From CBDCUI01 sp965223115 (lineage in GTDB: Bacteria; Pseudomonadota; Gammaproteobacteria; UBA4575), in NCBI GenBank assembly GCA_965223115.1, contig OZ244982.1, forward strand, positions 682,001 through 746,000: 64,000 bases of DNA. Direction: 5' to 3'. The translations under genes and the position numbers were made by a program. Shown here one piece after another: positions 44,146-53,658 of this stretch. The notes under the pieces are model-generated. The model searched no databases and was not told the DNA's origin. It was given only the letters and a program-made list of their open reading frames with translations. The stretch's first letter is position 1, and every line of letters starts with the position of its first letter.

Positions 44146-44409
44146 TCAAATCAGGTAATACTCATGTGCGGTATTTATTAGTATCTCTTTTTCTTTTCTT
44201 GTTAATCGCTTAATTTCTATTTCTCTTTTTGTAGCACTGCTCCGGCTGTGACCATCTTCCTTATAAACCACTTTTGCTGGGATTCGACTGTAAAAAAATT
44301 TTGCTCCTTTCCTCTCGGAATGCTGTTTATAACGTCTTTCAATATTAGTTGTTATACCTGTGTAATAAGAATTATCACTTGACTTAATTATATATACCCA
44401 CCAATTCAT
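44146..44409 (-). CDS. GIY-YIG nuclease-like protein (UPF0213/YhbQ type)
   Basis: 87 residues: WWVYIIKSSDNSYYTGIT at the start holds the two-tyrosine signature, NIERRYKQHSERKGAKFF the conserved arginine/His, and ATKREIEIKRLTRKEK the glutamate region. Small single-domain members act on DNA or are of unknown use. It overlaps the tesA stop by 4 bp on the same strand, so the two are coupled. Confidence 0.9.
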   Translation of the reverse strand: MNWWVYIIKSSDNSYYTGITTNIERRYKQHSERKGAKFFYSRIPAKVVYKEDGHSRSSATKREIEIKRLTRKEKEILINTAHEYYLI

Positions 44410-45047
44410 TGTGTAAAAGCATTGTTGTTAACAGTGAGCAGCTCAAATAAAGAAGGCCAAATGTTATCTAAAATTATGGGCTGAGCTTGTGCATTGGGGT
44501 GCAATCCGTCTTTTTGCATATACTTATTATTTAATACAATGCCATCAAGCATAAAAGGCACATAAGAAATGTTATTCTTTTCTGCTATTTGCTTGTAAAT
44601 AAGATGAAACTCATTTGTGTATTTATCACCATAATTTGGAGGAATTTTTATACCTAGCAATAGTACCAGACCATGTTGTTTACATTGTTGTACTATACTG
44701 TTCAATTGATCTTTCATAATATGTAATGATTGTCCGCGCAAGCCATTGTTTGCACCTAATCCTAATATACATACGCTAGGCTGGTGTGTTTTTAGCAAAT
44801 CAGATAGTCTTGCTAATGCGCCTGCTGTGGTCTCACCGCTTACAGATGCATTTATTACATTCCATGTAGTCTCTCCATTATAGTTGTTGTTAAGTCTATT
44901 TTGTAATAAATTAACCCAGCCTTGTTGTATATCTATACCGTAGGCAGCACTTAAGCTATCACCTAATACAAGAATTGTATTTTCTTTGGCATGGCTAGAA
45001 GCTGTTATACATAGGAGAATGAAAAAAACAGTACGGAGTATTAACAT
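44406..45047 (-). CDS. tesA: Periplasmic acyl-CoA thioesterase/lysophospholipase (TesA)
   Basis: About 213 residues of the GDSL/SGNH family. A signal peptide (about 1-18) precedes block I LVLGDSLSAAYG with the Ser; SGETTAGA with block II Gly; LGLGANNGLRG near residue 99, where Asn replaces the Asp more usual after GGN; and DGLHPNAQAQ near 185 with the catalytic Asp and His. I take ATG 45047 because it gives a proper signal peptide; the frame is open to 45170. The start overlaps the divergent ybbA start by 29 bp. Confidence 0.92.
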   Translation of the reverse strand: MLILRTVFFILLCITASSHAKENTILVLGDSLSAAYGIDIQQGWVNLLQNRLNNNYNGETTWNVINASVSGETTAGALARLSDLLKTHQPSVCILGLGANNGLRGQSLHIMKDQLNSIVQQCKQHGLVLLLGIKIPPNYGDKYTNEFHLIYKQIAEKNNISYVPFMLDGIVLNNKYMQKDGLHPNAQAQPIILDNIWPSLFELLTVNNNAFTQ

Positions 45048-45723
45048 TTCAAATTTACCTATTTTGAGTTGTAAACAAGTAAGTAAAACAGTTCTCTCTG
45101 CAGAAAACTCAATTTCTATTCTCGAAGAAATTAATCTTGAAGTAAATGAAGGTGAGACAATCGCGATCATTGGTCAATCTGGTTCTGGCAAGACCACTCT
45201 GTTAAGTCTTTTTGCAGGTCTTGATACTCCGACATCAGGTAGTATCCAATTGTTCCAGAATTCATTAGAAAATCTAGATGAAGATGAACGAGCGGCTCTG
45301 CGCAAGCAATACATTGGATTTGTATTTCAAGCTTTTCATCTTATACCGGGTTTTAGCGCCTTAGAAAACGTGATGCTGCCTTTAGAAATCAATAACGATA
45401 TAAATGCACAAGAGCATGCAAAATATTTGTTAGAACGAGTTGGGATGAGTCATCGTCTGAATCATTATCCCAGCACGTTATCTGGTGGCGAGCAACAACG
45501 TGTAGCGATTGCCAGGGCATTTTCTACTAGGCCTCCATTGTTGTTGGCAGATGAACCTACTGGAAACCTTGATGCTAAAACGGGACAGAAAATTATTGAG
45601 CTTTTATTTGAGCTTAATCATGAACGAGGAACTGCATTGGTTTTAGTTACGCATGATGAAAAGTTGACGAGTAGATGTAATCTATGCTTTAGATTATCAC
45701 AAGGCAAACTCAATAAACTGTAG
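45019..45723 (+). CDS. ybbA: ABC transporter ATPase, YbbA/LolD type
   Basis: About 234 residues. Walker A GQSGSGKTT near residue 48, Q-loop FVFQAFHLIPGF near 99, signature LSGGEQQRVAIARAF near 154 and Walker B LLADEPTGNLD near 177. It pairs with the FtsX-type permease that starts 2 bp after its stop. The start at ATG 45019 has AGGAG but with almost no spacer, so it is uncertain. Tail-to-tail overlap of reading frames with tesA at the 5' ends is the arrangement known from other gammaproteobacteria. Confidence 0.9.
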   Translation: MKKTVRSINISNLPILSCKQVSKTVLSAENSISILEEINLEVNEGETIAIIGQSGSGKTTLLSLFAGLDTPTSGSIQLFQNSLENLDEDERAALRKQYIGFVFQAFHLIPGFSALENVMLPLEINNDINAQEHAKYLLERVGMSHRLNHYPSTLSGGEQQRVAIARAFSTRPPLLLADEPTGNLDAKTGQKIIELLFELNHERGTALVLVTHDEKLTSRCNLCFRLSQGKLNKL

Positions 45724-45725
45724 CT

Positions 45726-48218
45726 GTGTTTGTATTTTATATTAAGTTATTAAAACGACAATGGCGTCTAACTGCTATACGTTTGTTTTGTATGGCAATC
45801 GCAATAGCGTGTGCTGTTACATTTGGTATAACTTTACTGGGTGATCGTTTAGAACAACTCTTTAATAACCAGGCAAAGGAAGTATTAGCTGCGGATCTAG
45901 TATTACAATCTACTACAAAGTTATCAGAAGAGCAGCTAAAGATTATAGATAGTACATCTTTAAAAAAAGCACAAACACTCACTTTTCAAACCATGGCGAA
46001 TGCTAATGATGAATTTGTGTTAAGTGGTGTCAAGGCTGTATCAGATATATATCCTCTGCGTGGGCAGTTACAAGTCGCTAGTAAGCTGTTTAGTTCGCCT
46101 GTGCCTGTTAGTCATGGGCCATTAAGTGGTGAGGTATGGGTAGAAGATCGTATTTTAAATGAGCTGCATATAAAAATTGGTCAATCAATAAGTATTGGCG
46201 AAAAAAATTTTAAAATTACACGTATACTTATTTATGAACCTGATCGGGGTAATAGTTTTTATAGTTTTACCCCTCGTATCATGATGCACTTAGACGATAT
46301 TGTAGAGACTAAGATAATACAGCCAGGTAGCCGTGTAAAATATCGATATCTTTTTTCAGGTGACTCTAATGATTTAAGAGATTTAGAGAATATAATTTCA
46401 CCAACTTTGCAACTTAATCAAGAATTTATAACAATTGATCAATCCAACCAGACACTTGCGACAACGCTGGAGCGTGCGTATCGGTTTTTATTTATTACAG
46501 CATTAATTGCAGTTTTACTTGGAGCAGTAGGGACTGCATTAGTAAGTTTTCAGTATTCAAATGAAATGACATACCAATATGCAGTTCTGCGGTGTTTGGG
46601 TTTACAAGGAAGACATATGGCTGCTGCCATAATAATTCCAGTCATTTTATTTTCTGTAATTGCAATAGTGGTGGGGCTTATTTTAGGGGGCTTAGCACAT
46701 TTTTTGATGTTAAATAGCTTGAAAGAACTCATACCAGATGTATTGCCGTTACCTACTATTAAACCATTAATATTAAGTGTACTCACTTCTGTAATCGTAA
46801 TAACAAGTTTTGCGTGGCCATTTTTAAATAAATTGATACATACTTCACCAAAGTTATTGTTGATGCCTATAGGCGCTCAAAAACAACCAATACTATTTTC
46901 ATCAATAACTATGTTGATAGGTGTTGCTTTGTTGATATTTTTAAATACGAAAGAACTATTAATAAGTATTTATATACTAATTATTTTATGTTTTTTTATA
47001 ACACTTACATATCTTATAACGAGGTATATTATAAATAGGTTTGTCAAGCAAGGTAGATTGGCAAATGTAGTAGCTAAATTAACTGCTAGGATGATTTATT
47101 CTGATCGAAGGATCGTTAGTCTACAAATTATTGCTATTGCAATCACGTTTTTTTCTTTAGCATTAATAACGACAATGAGAGATGATATGCTTGATTCTTG
47201 GCAGACAAAAGTACCAGAAAACGCACCGAATATATTTGCTATTAATCTTTTTGAAAAAGATAAAGATAATTTTATAAATGAACTCTATAAAAAGAATATT
47301 TCTCATAGTCCTTTATACCCAATTATTAGGGGCCGCTTAAGTGCAGTAAATAATCAACCTATACGCGAATATGCCAGTAAAGAAACTGATAGAAGTGATG
47401 AATCTCTAAGTCGGGATTTAGCGCTTACATGGAATCACGATTTGCCTAAAGATAATAAAATTGTAGAAGGTATATGGCACAAGGCAAACAATACTTCAGA
47501 ATTCAATGCAGTTTCTGTTGAACAAGGGTTGGCTAAAAATTTAGAGATAAATTTAGAGGATGTGCTTCAATTTACAATTGAAACACAAAAAATTGAAGCT
47601 ATAGTCACAAGTATAAGAAGTGTAGAGTGGGAATCATTTACACCTAACTTTTATATGATTTTTAATCCTGGGTCATTAGATGGATTGCCAACTACGTATA
47701 TAGCTAGCATGCATTTAAAAAAAGAACAAAAGATAATATTGCCAGACTTAATAAAACAATATCCTAATGCAACCTTTTTTGATGTAAATTTCTTGTTAAC
47801 AAGGATTCGAGGTATAGCGCAGCAAATAAGTTATGCAGTAGAAATAATATTGTACTTTTCGTTGTTTGCTAGTTTAGTAATATTTATTTCAATAGAAATG
47901 ATATTAAGGCATAACCGAAGCTATAGTACTGCAATACTCAAAGCACTAGGTGCTAAGGTTAAATTTATTCAAAAAATATTTCGTTTTCAATTTATTACTA
48001 TTGGTGTGATTGCAGGTGTAATCGCATATGCGTTAAATGTTGTTACTGGCTTTGTTTTATCAAAATATTTAATTGAAGGTGATTATATTTTTAATTTTAA
48101 AACATTAGTTTTATGCCTTATCATTACTCCGCTTTTAGTTTTAGGCTTGGGCTTTATATCGATTCAGCGTATGAATCAAATACCAGTCAAACATCTGCTT
48201 AATCAAAATAAGTTTTAG
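45726..48218 (+). CDS. ybbP: ABC transporter permease, YbbP type (FtsX-like)
   Basis: 830 residues starting at GTG. Layout: one N-terminal membrane segment, a periplasmic domain (about 40-240), three segments (about 250-375), two more central ones, a second periplasmic domain and three C-terminal segments ending near 815. This double FtsX-like architecture is typical of permeases that act with YbbA. Function in the family is not settled; lipoprotein or toxin handling has been proposed. Probably one operon with ybbA. Confidence 0.88.
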   Translation: MFVFYIKLLKRQWRLTAIRLFCMAIAIACAVTFGITLLGDRLEQLFNNQAKEVLAADLVLQSTTKLSEEQLKIIDSTSLKKAQTLTFQTMANANDEFVLSGVKAVSDIYPLRGQLQVASKLFSSPVPVSHGPLSGEVWVEDRILNELHIKIGQSISIGEKNFKITRILIYEPDRGNSFYSFTPRIMMHLDDIVETKIIQPGSRVKYRYLFSGDSNDLRDLENIISPTLQLNQEFITIDQSNQTLATTLERAYRFLFITALIAVLLGAVGTALVSFQYSNEMTYQYAVLRCLGLQGRHMAAAIIIPVILFSVIAIVVGLILGGLAHFLMLNSLKELIPDVLPLPTIKPLILSVLTSVIVITSFAWPFLNKLIHTSPKLLLMPIGAQKQPILFSSITMLIGVALLIFLNTKELLISIYILIILCFFITLTYLITRYIINRFVKQGRLANVVAKLTARMIYSDRRIVSLQIIAIAITFFSLALITTMRDDMLDSWQTKVPENAPNIFAINLFEKDKDNFINELYKKNISHSPLYPIIRGRLSAVNNQPIREYASKETDRSDESLSRDLALTWNHDLPKDNKIVEGIWHKANNTSEFNAVSVEQGLAKNLEINLEDVLQFTIETQKIEAIVTSIRSVEWESFTPNFYMIFNPGSLDGLPTTYIASMHLKKEQKIILPDLIKQYPNATFFDVNFLLTRIRGIAQQISYAVEIILYFSLFASLVIFISIEMILRHNRSYSTAILKALGAKVKFIQKIFRFQFITIGVIAGVIAYALNVVTGFVLSKYLIEGDYIFNFKTLVLCLIITPLLVLGLGFISIQRMNQIPVKHLLNQNKF

Positions 48219-48304
48219 GTGTAATTAACAACTATTTGAGCTTGAAAATTAGCTTTTTAGGCCCAATATTATGATTATTGTTACTAATATTAGGTCTAGT
48301 GTGT

Positions 48305-48478
48305 ATGGATATTAATCAATTATTATTTTTTGAAAAGCACGAAGCTACAAATTTATACTGTACGATAATTAATGACTTGGGACAGGTGTATTACTGTGAA
48401 ACAGATGAGCAACAACAGCCGAGTGGTGAATGGAAATTGATTAATTTAGATTTACAAGCAATGAGTGTATTGCACTAA
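48305..48478 (+). CDS. Small hypothetical protein
   Basis: 57 residues from ATG 48305 (an earlier in-frame TTG lies at 48278). Soluble, with a run of acidic and Gln residues (ETDEQQQPSGEW). No family recognised. It lies 86 bp behind ybbP and 8 bp ahead of another small gene, so it may belong to a short chain of small genes. Confidence 0.5.
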   Translation: MDINQLLFFEKHEATNLYCTIINDLGQVYYCETDEQQQPSGEWKLINLDLQAMSVLH

Positions 48479-48486
48479 GTGTAAAA

Positions 48487-48615
48487 ATGAAAAAAATAAC
48501 AATAGTCGGTATGATAATTGTGTTGTTTGTTTTAGCAGTATATTTATTTGAAACAAGCGAAAAAGATTCAAATATAACTGCGAATGAGCCACCGCCTGGT
48601 GTGATTGGCAGGTAG
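48487..48615 (+). CDS. Small single-pass membrane peptide
   Basis: 42 residues: MKK, a hydrophobic segment (about 4-21, ITIVGMIIVLFVLAVYLF), then a polar tail ending PPPGVIGR. It could be a membrane-anchored peptide or, less likely, an uncleaved signal. Sits 15 bp ahead of the HopJ gene. No family recognised. Confidence 0.5.
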   Translation: MKKITIVGMIIVLFVLAVYLFETSEKDSNITANEPPPGVIGR

Positions 48616-48630
48616 TTTCAGCATTGAATT

Positions 48631-48996
48631 ATGTATGTCGAAGAACTTTTAAACTTAATAGATCTAGCGCCTGATAAAATAGAATTTAGGCAAGTCATCG
48701 ATTGTATTGATAGGAACTATGAATATAGTCCAACTGCATTTAGCAATGGTGATTTAAGTAATTCAGCTGGAGAAAATGAAGGTTCATGTAAAATATTTGC
48801 TTTCGCTAAGCTACATGATTTAAGTAAAGCTCAAACACTTTCCTGCTTTGGGAGCTATTACCGACGTGATGTATTAGAGAATCCAAATGGGTCTAATCAC
48901 AAAAATATTAGAAACTTTATAGAAACTGGTTGGCGGGGAATTGAGTTTTCAAAAAAGCCACCCAAGAAAAAAATAATTGCAATAATTAACTTATAA
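48631..48996 (+). CDS. HopJ type III effector family protein
   Basis: 121 residues with the HopJ pattern: FRQVIDCIDRNYEYSPTAFSNG near residue 19, then NEGSCKIFAFAKLHDLS, TLSCFGSYYRRDVL and NIRNFIETGWRGIEF. Despite the family name, such proteins are common in free-living gammaproteobacteria without type III secretion, and none is seen here. Function unknown. Confidence 0.88.
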   Translation: MYVEELLNLIDLAPDKIEFRQVIDCIDRNYEYSPTAFSNGDLSNSAGENEGSCKIFAFAKLHDLSKAQTLSCFGSYYRRDVLENPNGSNHKNIRNFIETGWRGIEFSKKPPKKKIIAIINL

Positions 48997-49173
48997 AAAT
49001 CAACTTTTAACAGCTGTTTGATATACCAGAAGTGCTGTGCTGAATTTGAATATTTCATGCTTATCTTTAAATTAGTACCATTCGTCACTAGATAAAAAAT
49101 GTGACGTAGTTCACAGTAGACAATATGGTGTTATTAAGTAGAGGTTAATAATAAACAATATAGGGAGTTGGAT

Positions 49174-49296
49174 ATGAGTGCCTTCATTATTCTTGCCATT
49201 CAGATTGTCACATTAGGTATTGCGTTAGCTGGTATGTGGTTTTTACTAAGAGACCGAGATTATTTCCATAATTCTGAAATGAGGCGTCACCACTAA
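49174..49296 (+). CDS. Small membrane protein
   Basis: 40 residues with one membrane segment (about 3-24, AFIILAIQIVTLGIALAGMW) and a charged tail ending MRRHH. AGGGAG stands 7 bases ahead of the ATG and a strong terminator follows 28 bp after the stop, so this is a genuine monocistronic gene. No family recognised. Confidence 0.75.
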   Translation: MSAFIILAIQIVTLGIALAGMWFLLRDRDYFHNSEMRRHH

Positions 49297-49323
49297 GACG
49301 AAAAAGAAAGCCTGATGCAAAAA

Positions 49324-49351
49324 AGCCCAGTCATTGAACTGGGCTTTTTTT
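49324..49351 (+). terminator. Rho-independent terminator
   Basis: Perfect 8-bp stem AGCCCAGT (49324-49331) with ACTGGGCT (49338-49345) around a 6-base loop, followed by a T-run. It ends the transcript of the 40-residue membrane protein. From here to 49594 the DNA is very AT-rich with no gene seen. Confidence 0.9.
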
Positions 49352-49594
49352 ATTTAGGTGCTCTAAAAATTAAAAATGTATGAAATTTAATCTAATAATT
49401 AATGTAAGTTCTCTACTATTTAAGTAACACACTGAAAATTAGATTTGTACCATATGTTTTTTCGTATTTATTGAATATACATTTTTATTTAAAAATTTAA
49501 TTTTTTTATAATTTTACTTGCATAAAATTATAATTAGCTATATCTATAGCTTCTGTTAGTAATAATTAAAGAATAAAATTTAAGGGGAGAATCA

Positions 49595-50401
49595 ATGAGA
49601 AAACTAATAGTTTTAAAAGTCTGCTTATGTCTTATATTGATTATACAATTGGCAAATGCAAGTACGTTTGCGAGTGGCCAATTTAATTGTGGAAATTTAC
49701 CTTCACATTCAGAGCTAACTGATGCGTTGCGCGCTAGTGTTGCTGCGAGCGGAGGAGAATCTAATGGTGGTCTCGATTTTCATATGTGGGCAACTATTGT
49801 TACGCGTGATGGAGTAGTTTGTGTTGTAACATTTTCTGGAGAAGATCGTGATGATCAATGGCCAGGCAGTCGAGTCATATCTGCACAAAAAGCAAATACT
49901 GCAAATTCTTTTAGTTTAGATGGTTTGGCTTTATCAACTGCTAATCTATTTTCAGCAGTACAACCAGGAGGAAGTTTATTTGGATTGCAATTCAGTAATC
50001 CTGTAGATCCTTCAGTCGCATATGGAAATGATTTATCGCCAGGCAAAAATGAAGGGATGGCAGCTATACGATATGGGCGTAGAAATGATCCTTTAGTTGG
50101 TGATATTCCTGGTGGTGTAAATGTGTTTGGCGGGGGGCTTGCGCTATATAATGCAAATGGAAAAGTAATCGGCGGCTTAGGAGTTAGTGGTGATACCTCA
50201 TGTGCAGATCACAATATTGCTTGGCGTGTTAGAGAAGCTTTAGGATTAGATAATATTCCTGGTGGTGTTGGACCAAATAATACAGATGGTATTGATTTCT
50301 TGTCAGATGGTGAAGAACCTAATGGTTTCCAGCATCCAACTTGTTTAAACGCAGAATCAGAAATTGCTAAAGCAGTAGAAATAGGTTCTGGTGGCGAATA
50401 A
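49595..50401 (+). CDS. Exported GlcG/HbpS-like heme-binding protein
   Basis: 268 residues with a signal peptide (about 1-23). The core resembles GlcG/HbpS proteins: MWATIVTRDGVVCVVTFSG near residue 66, VISAQKANTANSF near 94, PGGSLFGLQFSNPV near 126 and GGGLALYNANGKVIGGLGVSGDTSCADHNIAW near 183-214. Such proteins bind heme or act in redox sensing. A terminator follows 30 bp after the stop, so it is monocistronic. Confidence 0.85.
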   Translation: MRKLIVLKVCLCLILIIQLANASTFASGQFNCGNLPSHSELTDALRASVAASGGESNGGLDFHMWATIVTRDGVVCVVTFSGEDRDDQWPGSRVISAQKANTANSFSLDGLALSTANLFSAVQPGGSLFGLQFSNPVDPSVAYGNDLSPGKNEGMAAIRYGRRNDPLVGDIPGGVNVFGGGLALYNANGKVIGGLGVSGDTSCADHNIAWRVREALGLDNIPGGVGPNNTDGIDFLSDGEEPNGFQHPTCLNAESEIAKAVEIGSGGE

Positions 50402-50424
50402 AAATACGCAAGCTTAATCAATTT

Positions 50425-50456
50425 AAAAAAGCCTCGTTTTTTAACGAGGCTTTTTT
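50425..50456 (+). terminator. Rho-independent terminator
   Basis: Perfect 8-bp stem GCCTCGTT (50431-50438) with AACGAGGC (50443-50450), four-base loop, A-run before and T-run after. It could act in both directions; only the upstream + gene ends here. Confidence 0.93.
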
Positions 50457-50510
50457 GTGCTTGAGGTTTATACTGTAATACCATGATGAATGTGACTACG
50501 GAGGATTTCA

Positions 50511-51356
50511 ATGTCGGAACAAGTCATCGTGTTAGCTATTCATGGCATGGGCGATACATCACTAGATTTTGCAGATAAATTAGAAGCTAAACTGGCTAGA
50601 AGATTAGGCCCTCTATGGTCCAATGTTTATTTTGACAAAATCTTTTATGCAGATGTGTTTCAAAGTAATCAAGCAAGGCTTTTTAGCCGAATTAAAGCTA
50701 ATGATGAGATCGATTGGATAGCTCTAAGAAAATTCATACTCTATGGATTTTCTGATGCAGCTGGGTTTTTGCGCGATGCCGATCAGAAAGGTAGTGCTTA
50801 TGAACAAGTACAAGACCGAGTTCTGGATACATTAGATCGTGCCTATGACATGGTAGGAGGTTCTACAAATATAGTACTTATAGCTCAATCTTTAGGTTGT
50901 GAGATCATTTCTAATTTTATATGGGATGCGCAAGCAAAATCTCCAAAGCAAGGTGCATGGAGATATGGAGGTTTTGACGATTCGCCTTCGGGTACTGGCC
51001 TCGATAAGTTTCGGCGCTTCAAAACACTAAAGTATCTATACTTTACAGGTTGCAACATTCCGATTTTTGTCGCTGGAATACCTCAAAATAAAATTAAAGC
51101 TATTGCTTCGAAAAGCAAAGGCTATAATTTCAAGTGGAAAAACTATTTTGATCCAGATGACCCGTTAGGTTGGCCACTTAAAAATTTGAATGTTAAAAAT
51201 GAAAAGCAGAGTTATAAGTTTGAAGTAAATGAAGATAATGCTATTAATACAGGTAGGTTAATTAAAAGTTGGAATCCACTAAGTCATACAACTTATTGGT
51301 CTGACAATGATGTGATAGATCCACTGGCAAATGATATAGAGTCAACCATGCGATGA
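50511..51356 (+). CDS. Alpha/beta-hydrolase-like protein, unknown
   Basis: 281 residues. VLAIHGMGDTSLDF near residue 6 and VLIAQSLGCEIISNFI near 125 look like the oxyanion HG and the nucleophile elbow (xxSxG, with Ala-Gln in place of the first Gly-x) of alpha/beta hydrolases. No signal peptide. Substrate and closer family not recognised. Alone between a terminator and a convergent gene. Confidence 0.72.
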   Translation: MSEQVIVLAIHGMGDTSLDFADKLEAKLARRLGPLWSNVYFDKIFYADVFQSNQARLFSRIKANDEIDWIALRKFILYGFSDAAGFLRDADQKGSAYEQVQDRVLDTLDRAYDMVGGSTNIVLIAQSLGCEIISNFIWDAQAKSPKQGAWRYGGFDDSPSGTGLDKFRRFKTLKYLYFTGCNIPIFVAGIPQNKIKAIASKSKGYNFKWKNYFDPDDPLGWPLKNLNVKNEKQSYKFEVNEDNAINTGRLIKSWNPLSHTTYWSDNDVIDPLANDIESTMR

Positions 51357-51368
51357 AAAATGACTAGT

Positions 51369-52556
51369 TTAAAGCCTTTTCCCAAGTAGCTCTGTTGCGA
51401 TTTGTTCACGGAAATCATAAGGTACTTTTTGGTTTATCATTAATGCGAATGCATGCCACTCATTTTTATAATTTAAATAACCAGCATAAGTACTAACGTT
51501 TTTTAGCGTTCCTGATTTTGCATAAATGTGTAGATTTTGGGAAGGCATTAAATGTTTATAGGATTTGAACCGTTCTAATATATCAATTAATTGTTTAGCA
51601 CTCAGTTGGTTTGCTCTAGATAAACCTGCACCTTCTAGCAGAGTATATTTAGACCAGTTAAAATTTTTCTTAATATATTCTGAATATACATCTTGTGATT
51701 TTTCTACAGTTGCAGGACCGCCATATCGTTTTGCTCCTAATACTAAGAACAACTGATTTGCAATAAAGTTATTTGAATATTCTAGCATTGAAGCAATGAT
51801 ATTTTCTAAAGGGTGACTGTTCTCATATTTTAATAAAAACTCTGAGTCGTCTGGAACAGCGCCGCTCATATAGACAGCATCTGTAGGGATACCTGTTCTA
51901 TTCAATTTTGATTTAAGTAATTCAGCAAAATATCGAGTCCCATGCTCAACTTTACCAAGATTTATTCGATGTGTGCCGATTTCTAAGCCACGAGCTAATT
52001 GTTCTGCAAGTGGAGTTAATGGTGTCTGTAATTCACTACTACTTATTGAGTCAGAAAAGATACGCACCTTAATCGTATTAAAGTTGGCGGCTAGAGCACT
52101 TAATGAGGCATCGTATGGATTCAGTGAATCGCCTTGACCATTTATTTTAATAGTCTTGCTAAAATAGCTATTATCAATACCTATCCCATCTAATTCTGTT
52201 ATACCTACTTGTTTTAATTTTTTTACAACTATGTCTAATTCTTCTGAAATTAAAAAAGGGTCGCCAAAACCTTTTACCCATAGGTGATTAGTATGGGGAT
52301 TGAAATAATAATCAGTAGTAAAACGATACGCTTTACCCCATTGCTCTAAGGCGATTAATGCGGTGAGTATTTTAACTGTTGAAGCGGGAATAAGGAGTTT
52401 GTCAATGTCTTTTGAATATTTAGGTTCATTGTTTTTATCTACGACTAACAAAGAAGATGAAGATATCGTTTTTAGTATTTCTAGTGGATTACTAGCCTTT
52501 GCTGTAGATAAATGTACAAAACAACATACAATAATTAAACAAAATCTAAACTTCAA
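51369..52556 (-). CDS. dacB: D-alanyl-D-alanine carboxypeptidase/endopeptidase, PBP4 type
   Basis: 395 residues with a signal peptide (about 1-21). The three active-site motifs are PASTVKILTAL near residue 57 (SxxK), YSNNFIANQL near 263 (SxN) and YAKSGTLKNVSTYAGYL near 346 (KSG). The order and spacing fit the S13 peptidase family, though the protein is about 80 residues shorter than E. coli PBP4, mainly in the insert between the first two motifs. It trims cell-wall peptides in the periplasm. Ends 13 bp from the convergent hydrolase-like gene. Confidence 0.9.
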   Translation of the reverse strand: MKFRFCLIIVCCFVHLSTAKASNPLEILKTISSSSLLVVDKNNEPKYSKDIDKLLIPASTVKILTALIALEQWGKAYRFTTDYYFNPHTNHLWVKGFGDPFLISEELDIVVKKLKQVGITELDGIGIDNSYFSKTIKINGQGDSLNPYDASLSALAANFNTIKVRIFSDSISSSELQTPLTPLAEQLARGLEIGTHRINLGKVEHGTRYFAELLKSKLNRTGIPTDAVYMSGAVPDDSEFLLKYENSHPLENIIASMLEYSNNFIANQLFLVLGAKRYGGPATVEKSQDVYSEYIKKNFNWSKYTLLEGAGLSRANQLSAKQLIDILERFKSYKHLMPSQNLHIYAKSGTLKNVSTYAGYLNYKNEWHAFALMINQKVPYDFREQIATELLGKRL

Positions 52557-52570
52557 ATGTAATGTCCCAA

Positions 52571-52873
52571 TTAAAGGGCTACTTCAAAGCCTTCAAATTC
52601 AGGTTTGCCTAGATAAACTGGTTTTGCATCGCCGGCATTGGCATGGGCTTTTCGAAATGCTTCTGATTTTGTCCAATTTTCGAAGGCCTGTTTGGAATCC
52701 CAAATAGAATGTGAAGCAAATAAGCTATATTCGTTTGAGACAGGCCCTTTTAATAGATGAAACTCTCTAAATCCAGGAACCTCATCCAAAAAAGTTTCAC
52801 GATTTTTCCATATTTCAAGAAAATCATCCTCACAACCAGGGATAATTTTAAAACGATTCATGGCAATGAACAT
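52571..52873 (-). CDS. Antibiotic biosynthesis monooxygenase-domain protein (HmoA-like)
   Basis: 100 residues of the ABM ferredoxin-like fold: MNRFKIIPGCEDDFLEIWKNRE at the start, VPGFREFHLLKGP, YSLFASHSIWDSKQAFENWTKSEAFRKAH. Related small proteins degrade heme or act as monooxygenases. An AGGAG site precedes the ATG. Same strand as dacB and 14 bp ahead of it, so possibly co-transcribed. Confidence 0.85.
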   Translation of the reverse strand: MFIAMNRFKIIPGCEDDFLEIWKNRETFLDEVPGFREFHLLKGPVSNEYSLFASHSIWDSKQAFENWTKSEAFRKAHANAGDAKPVYLGKPEFEGFEVAL

Positions 52874-52899
52874 CTGATTCTCCTAAAGTATTATTAAAT

Positions 52900-53424
52900 T
52901 TAAATAGAAATTTCTGCATCCCAATTGAATTGATCGTCAGTGAATGCTTTAAAACAAAACCACAAGCTAGACAATATGCCCCAGATTAAGCCAACAACGA
53001 CACCAGCATCCAGTAAGCCTTTCCATGGCTGGGGTATTAATCGGAATGAAATAATAAAAATAATAATCATAAATGTTAATGAAAAAGTCGCAATTACACG
53101 TTTTTTTGGAGCATGGAAGTAACTCATGCAAAATAATGGCGCAAGAATTAATTGCATAGGATTTGTGCTATGCAATAGATACTTACTTCTAGCTGCAAAA
53201 CGTGGCGAGAATTTTTTTTGAAATCCTTTATAACCTTCACCGTGCGCCATGAAAATAGAAAAGCCGATAAGTACTGTCCAATGTATCCAATTAAGCGGCA
53301 TGGAAAAAGATTCAATGGTGTATGCAGATAGTCGCCAGCATGCAAATCCAAGTAGCAATACTAAGCCTGCAATAGCCCAAGCAACAGCTAAAAATCCTTT
53401 TATAGAGGTTTGCTGAGTTGTCAT
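52900..53424 (-). CDS. Small integral membrane protein, unknown
   Basis: 174 residues with about four membrane segments (about 10-32, 42-58, 115-130, 138-158). No family recognised. It ends 26 bp before the ABM gene on the same strand and is probably the first gene of that short operon. Confidence 0.7.
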   Translation of the reverse strand: MTTQQTSIKGFLAVAWAIAGLVLLLGFACWRLSAYTIESFSMPLNWIHWTVLIGFSIFMAHGEGYKGFQKKFSPRFAARSKYLLHSTNPMQLILAPLFCMSYFHAPKKRVIATFSLTFMIIIFIISFRLIPQPWKGLLDAGVVVGLIWGILSSLWFCFKAFTDDQFNWDAEISI

Positions 53425-53658
53425 CTTTTATATTGTGTAATTTGCCAGTTTCAGAGTGGATATGATTTGGTATTGTTTTTACAAATATCTGTGTATTTAT
53501 AATTTAATGGGTTCATTATGGCTTAGTCAATCATTTGATAGGTTAATATTTTTATGACAGAACAATTCAGTAATTGTTCAGATATCCATTTCATTTTAAA
53601 GTAAATTAGTCACATATTAATTTAGTATTATATTATATTTGGATTTAGGGAGGTTGTT

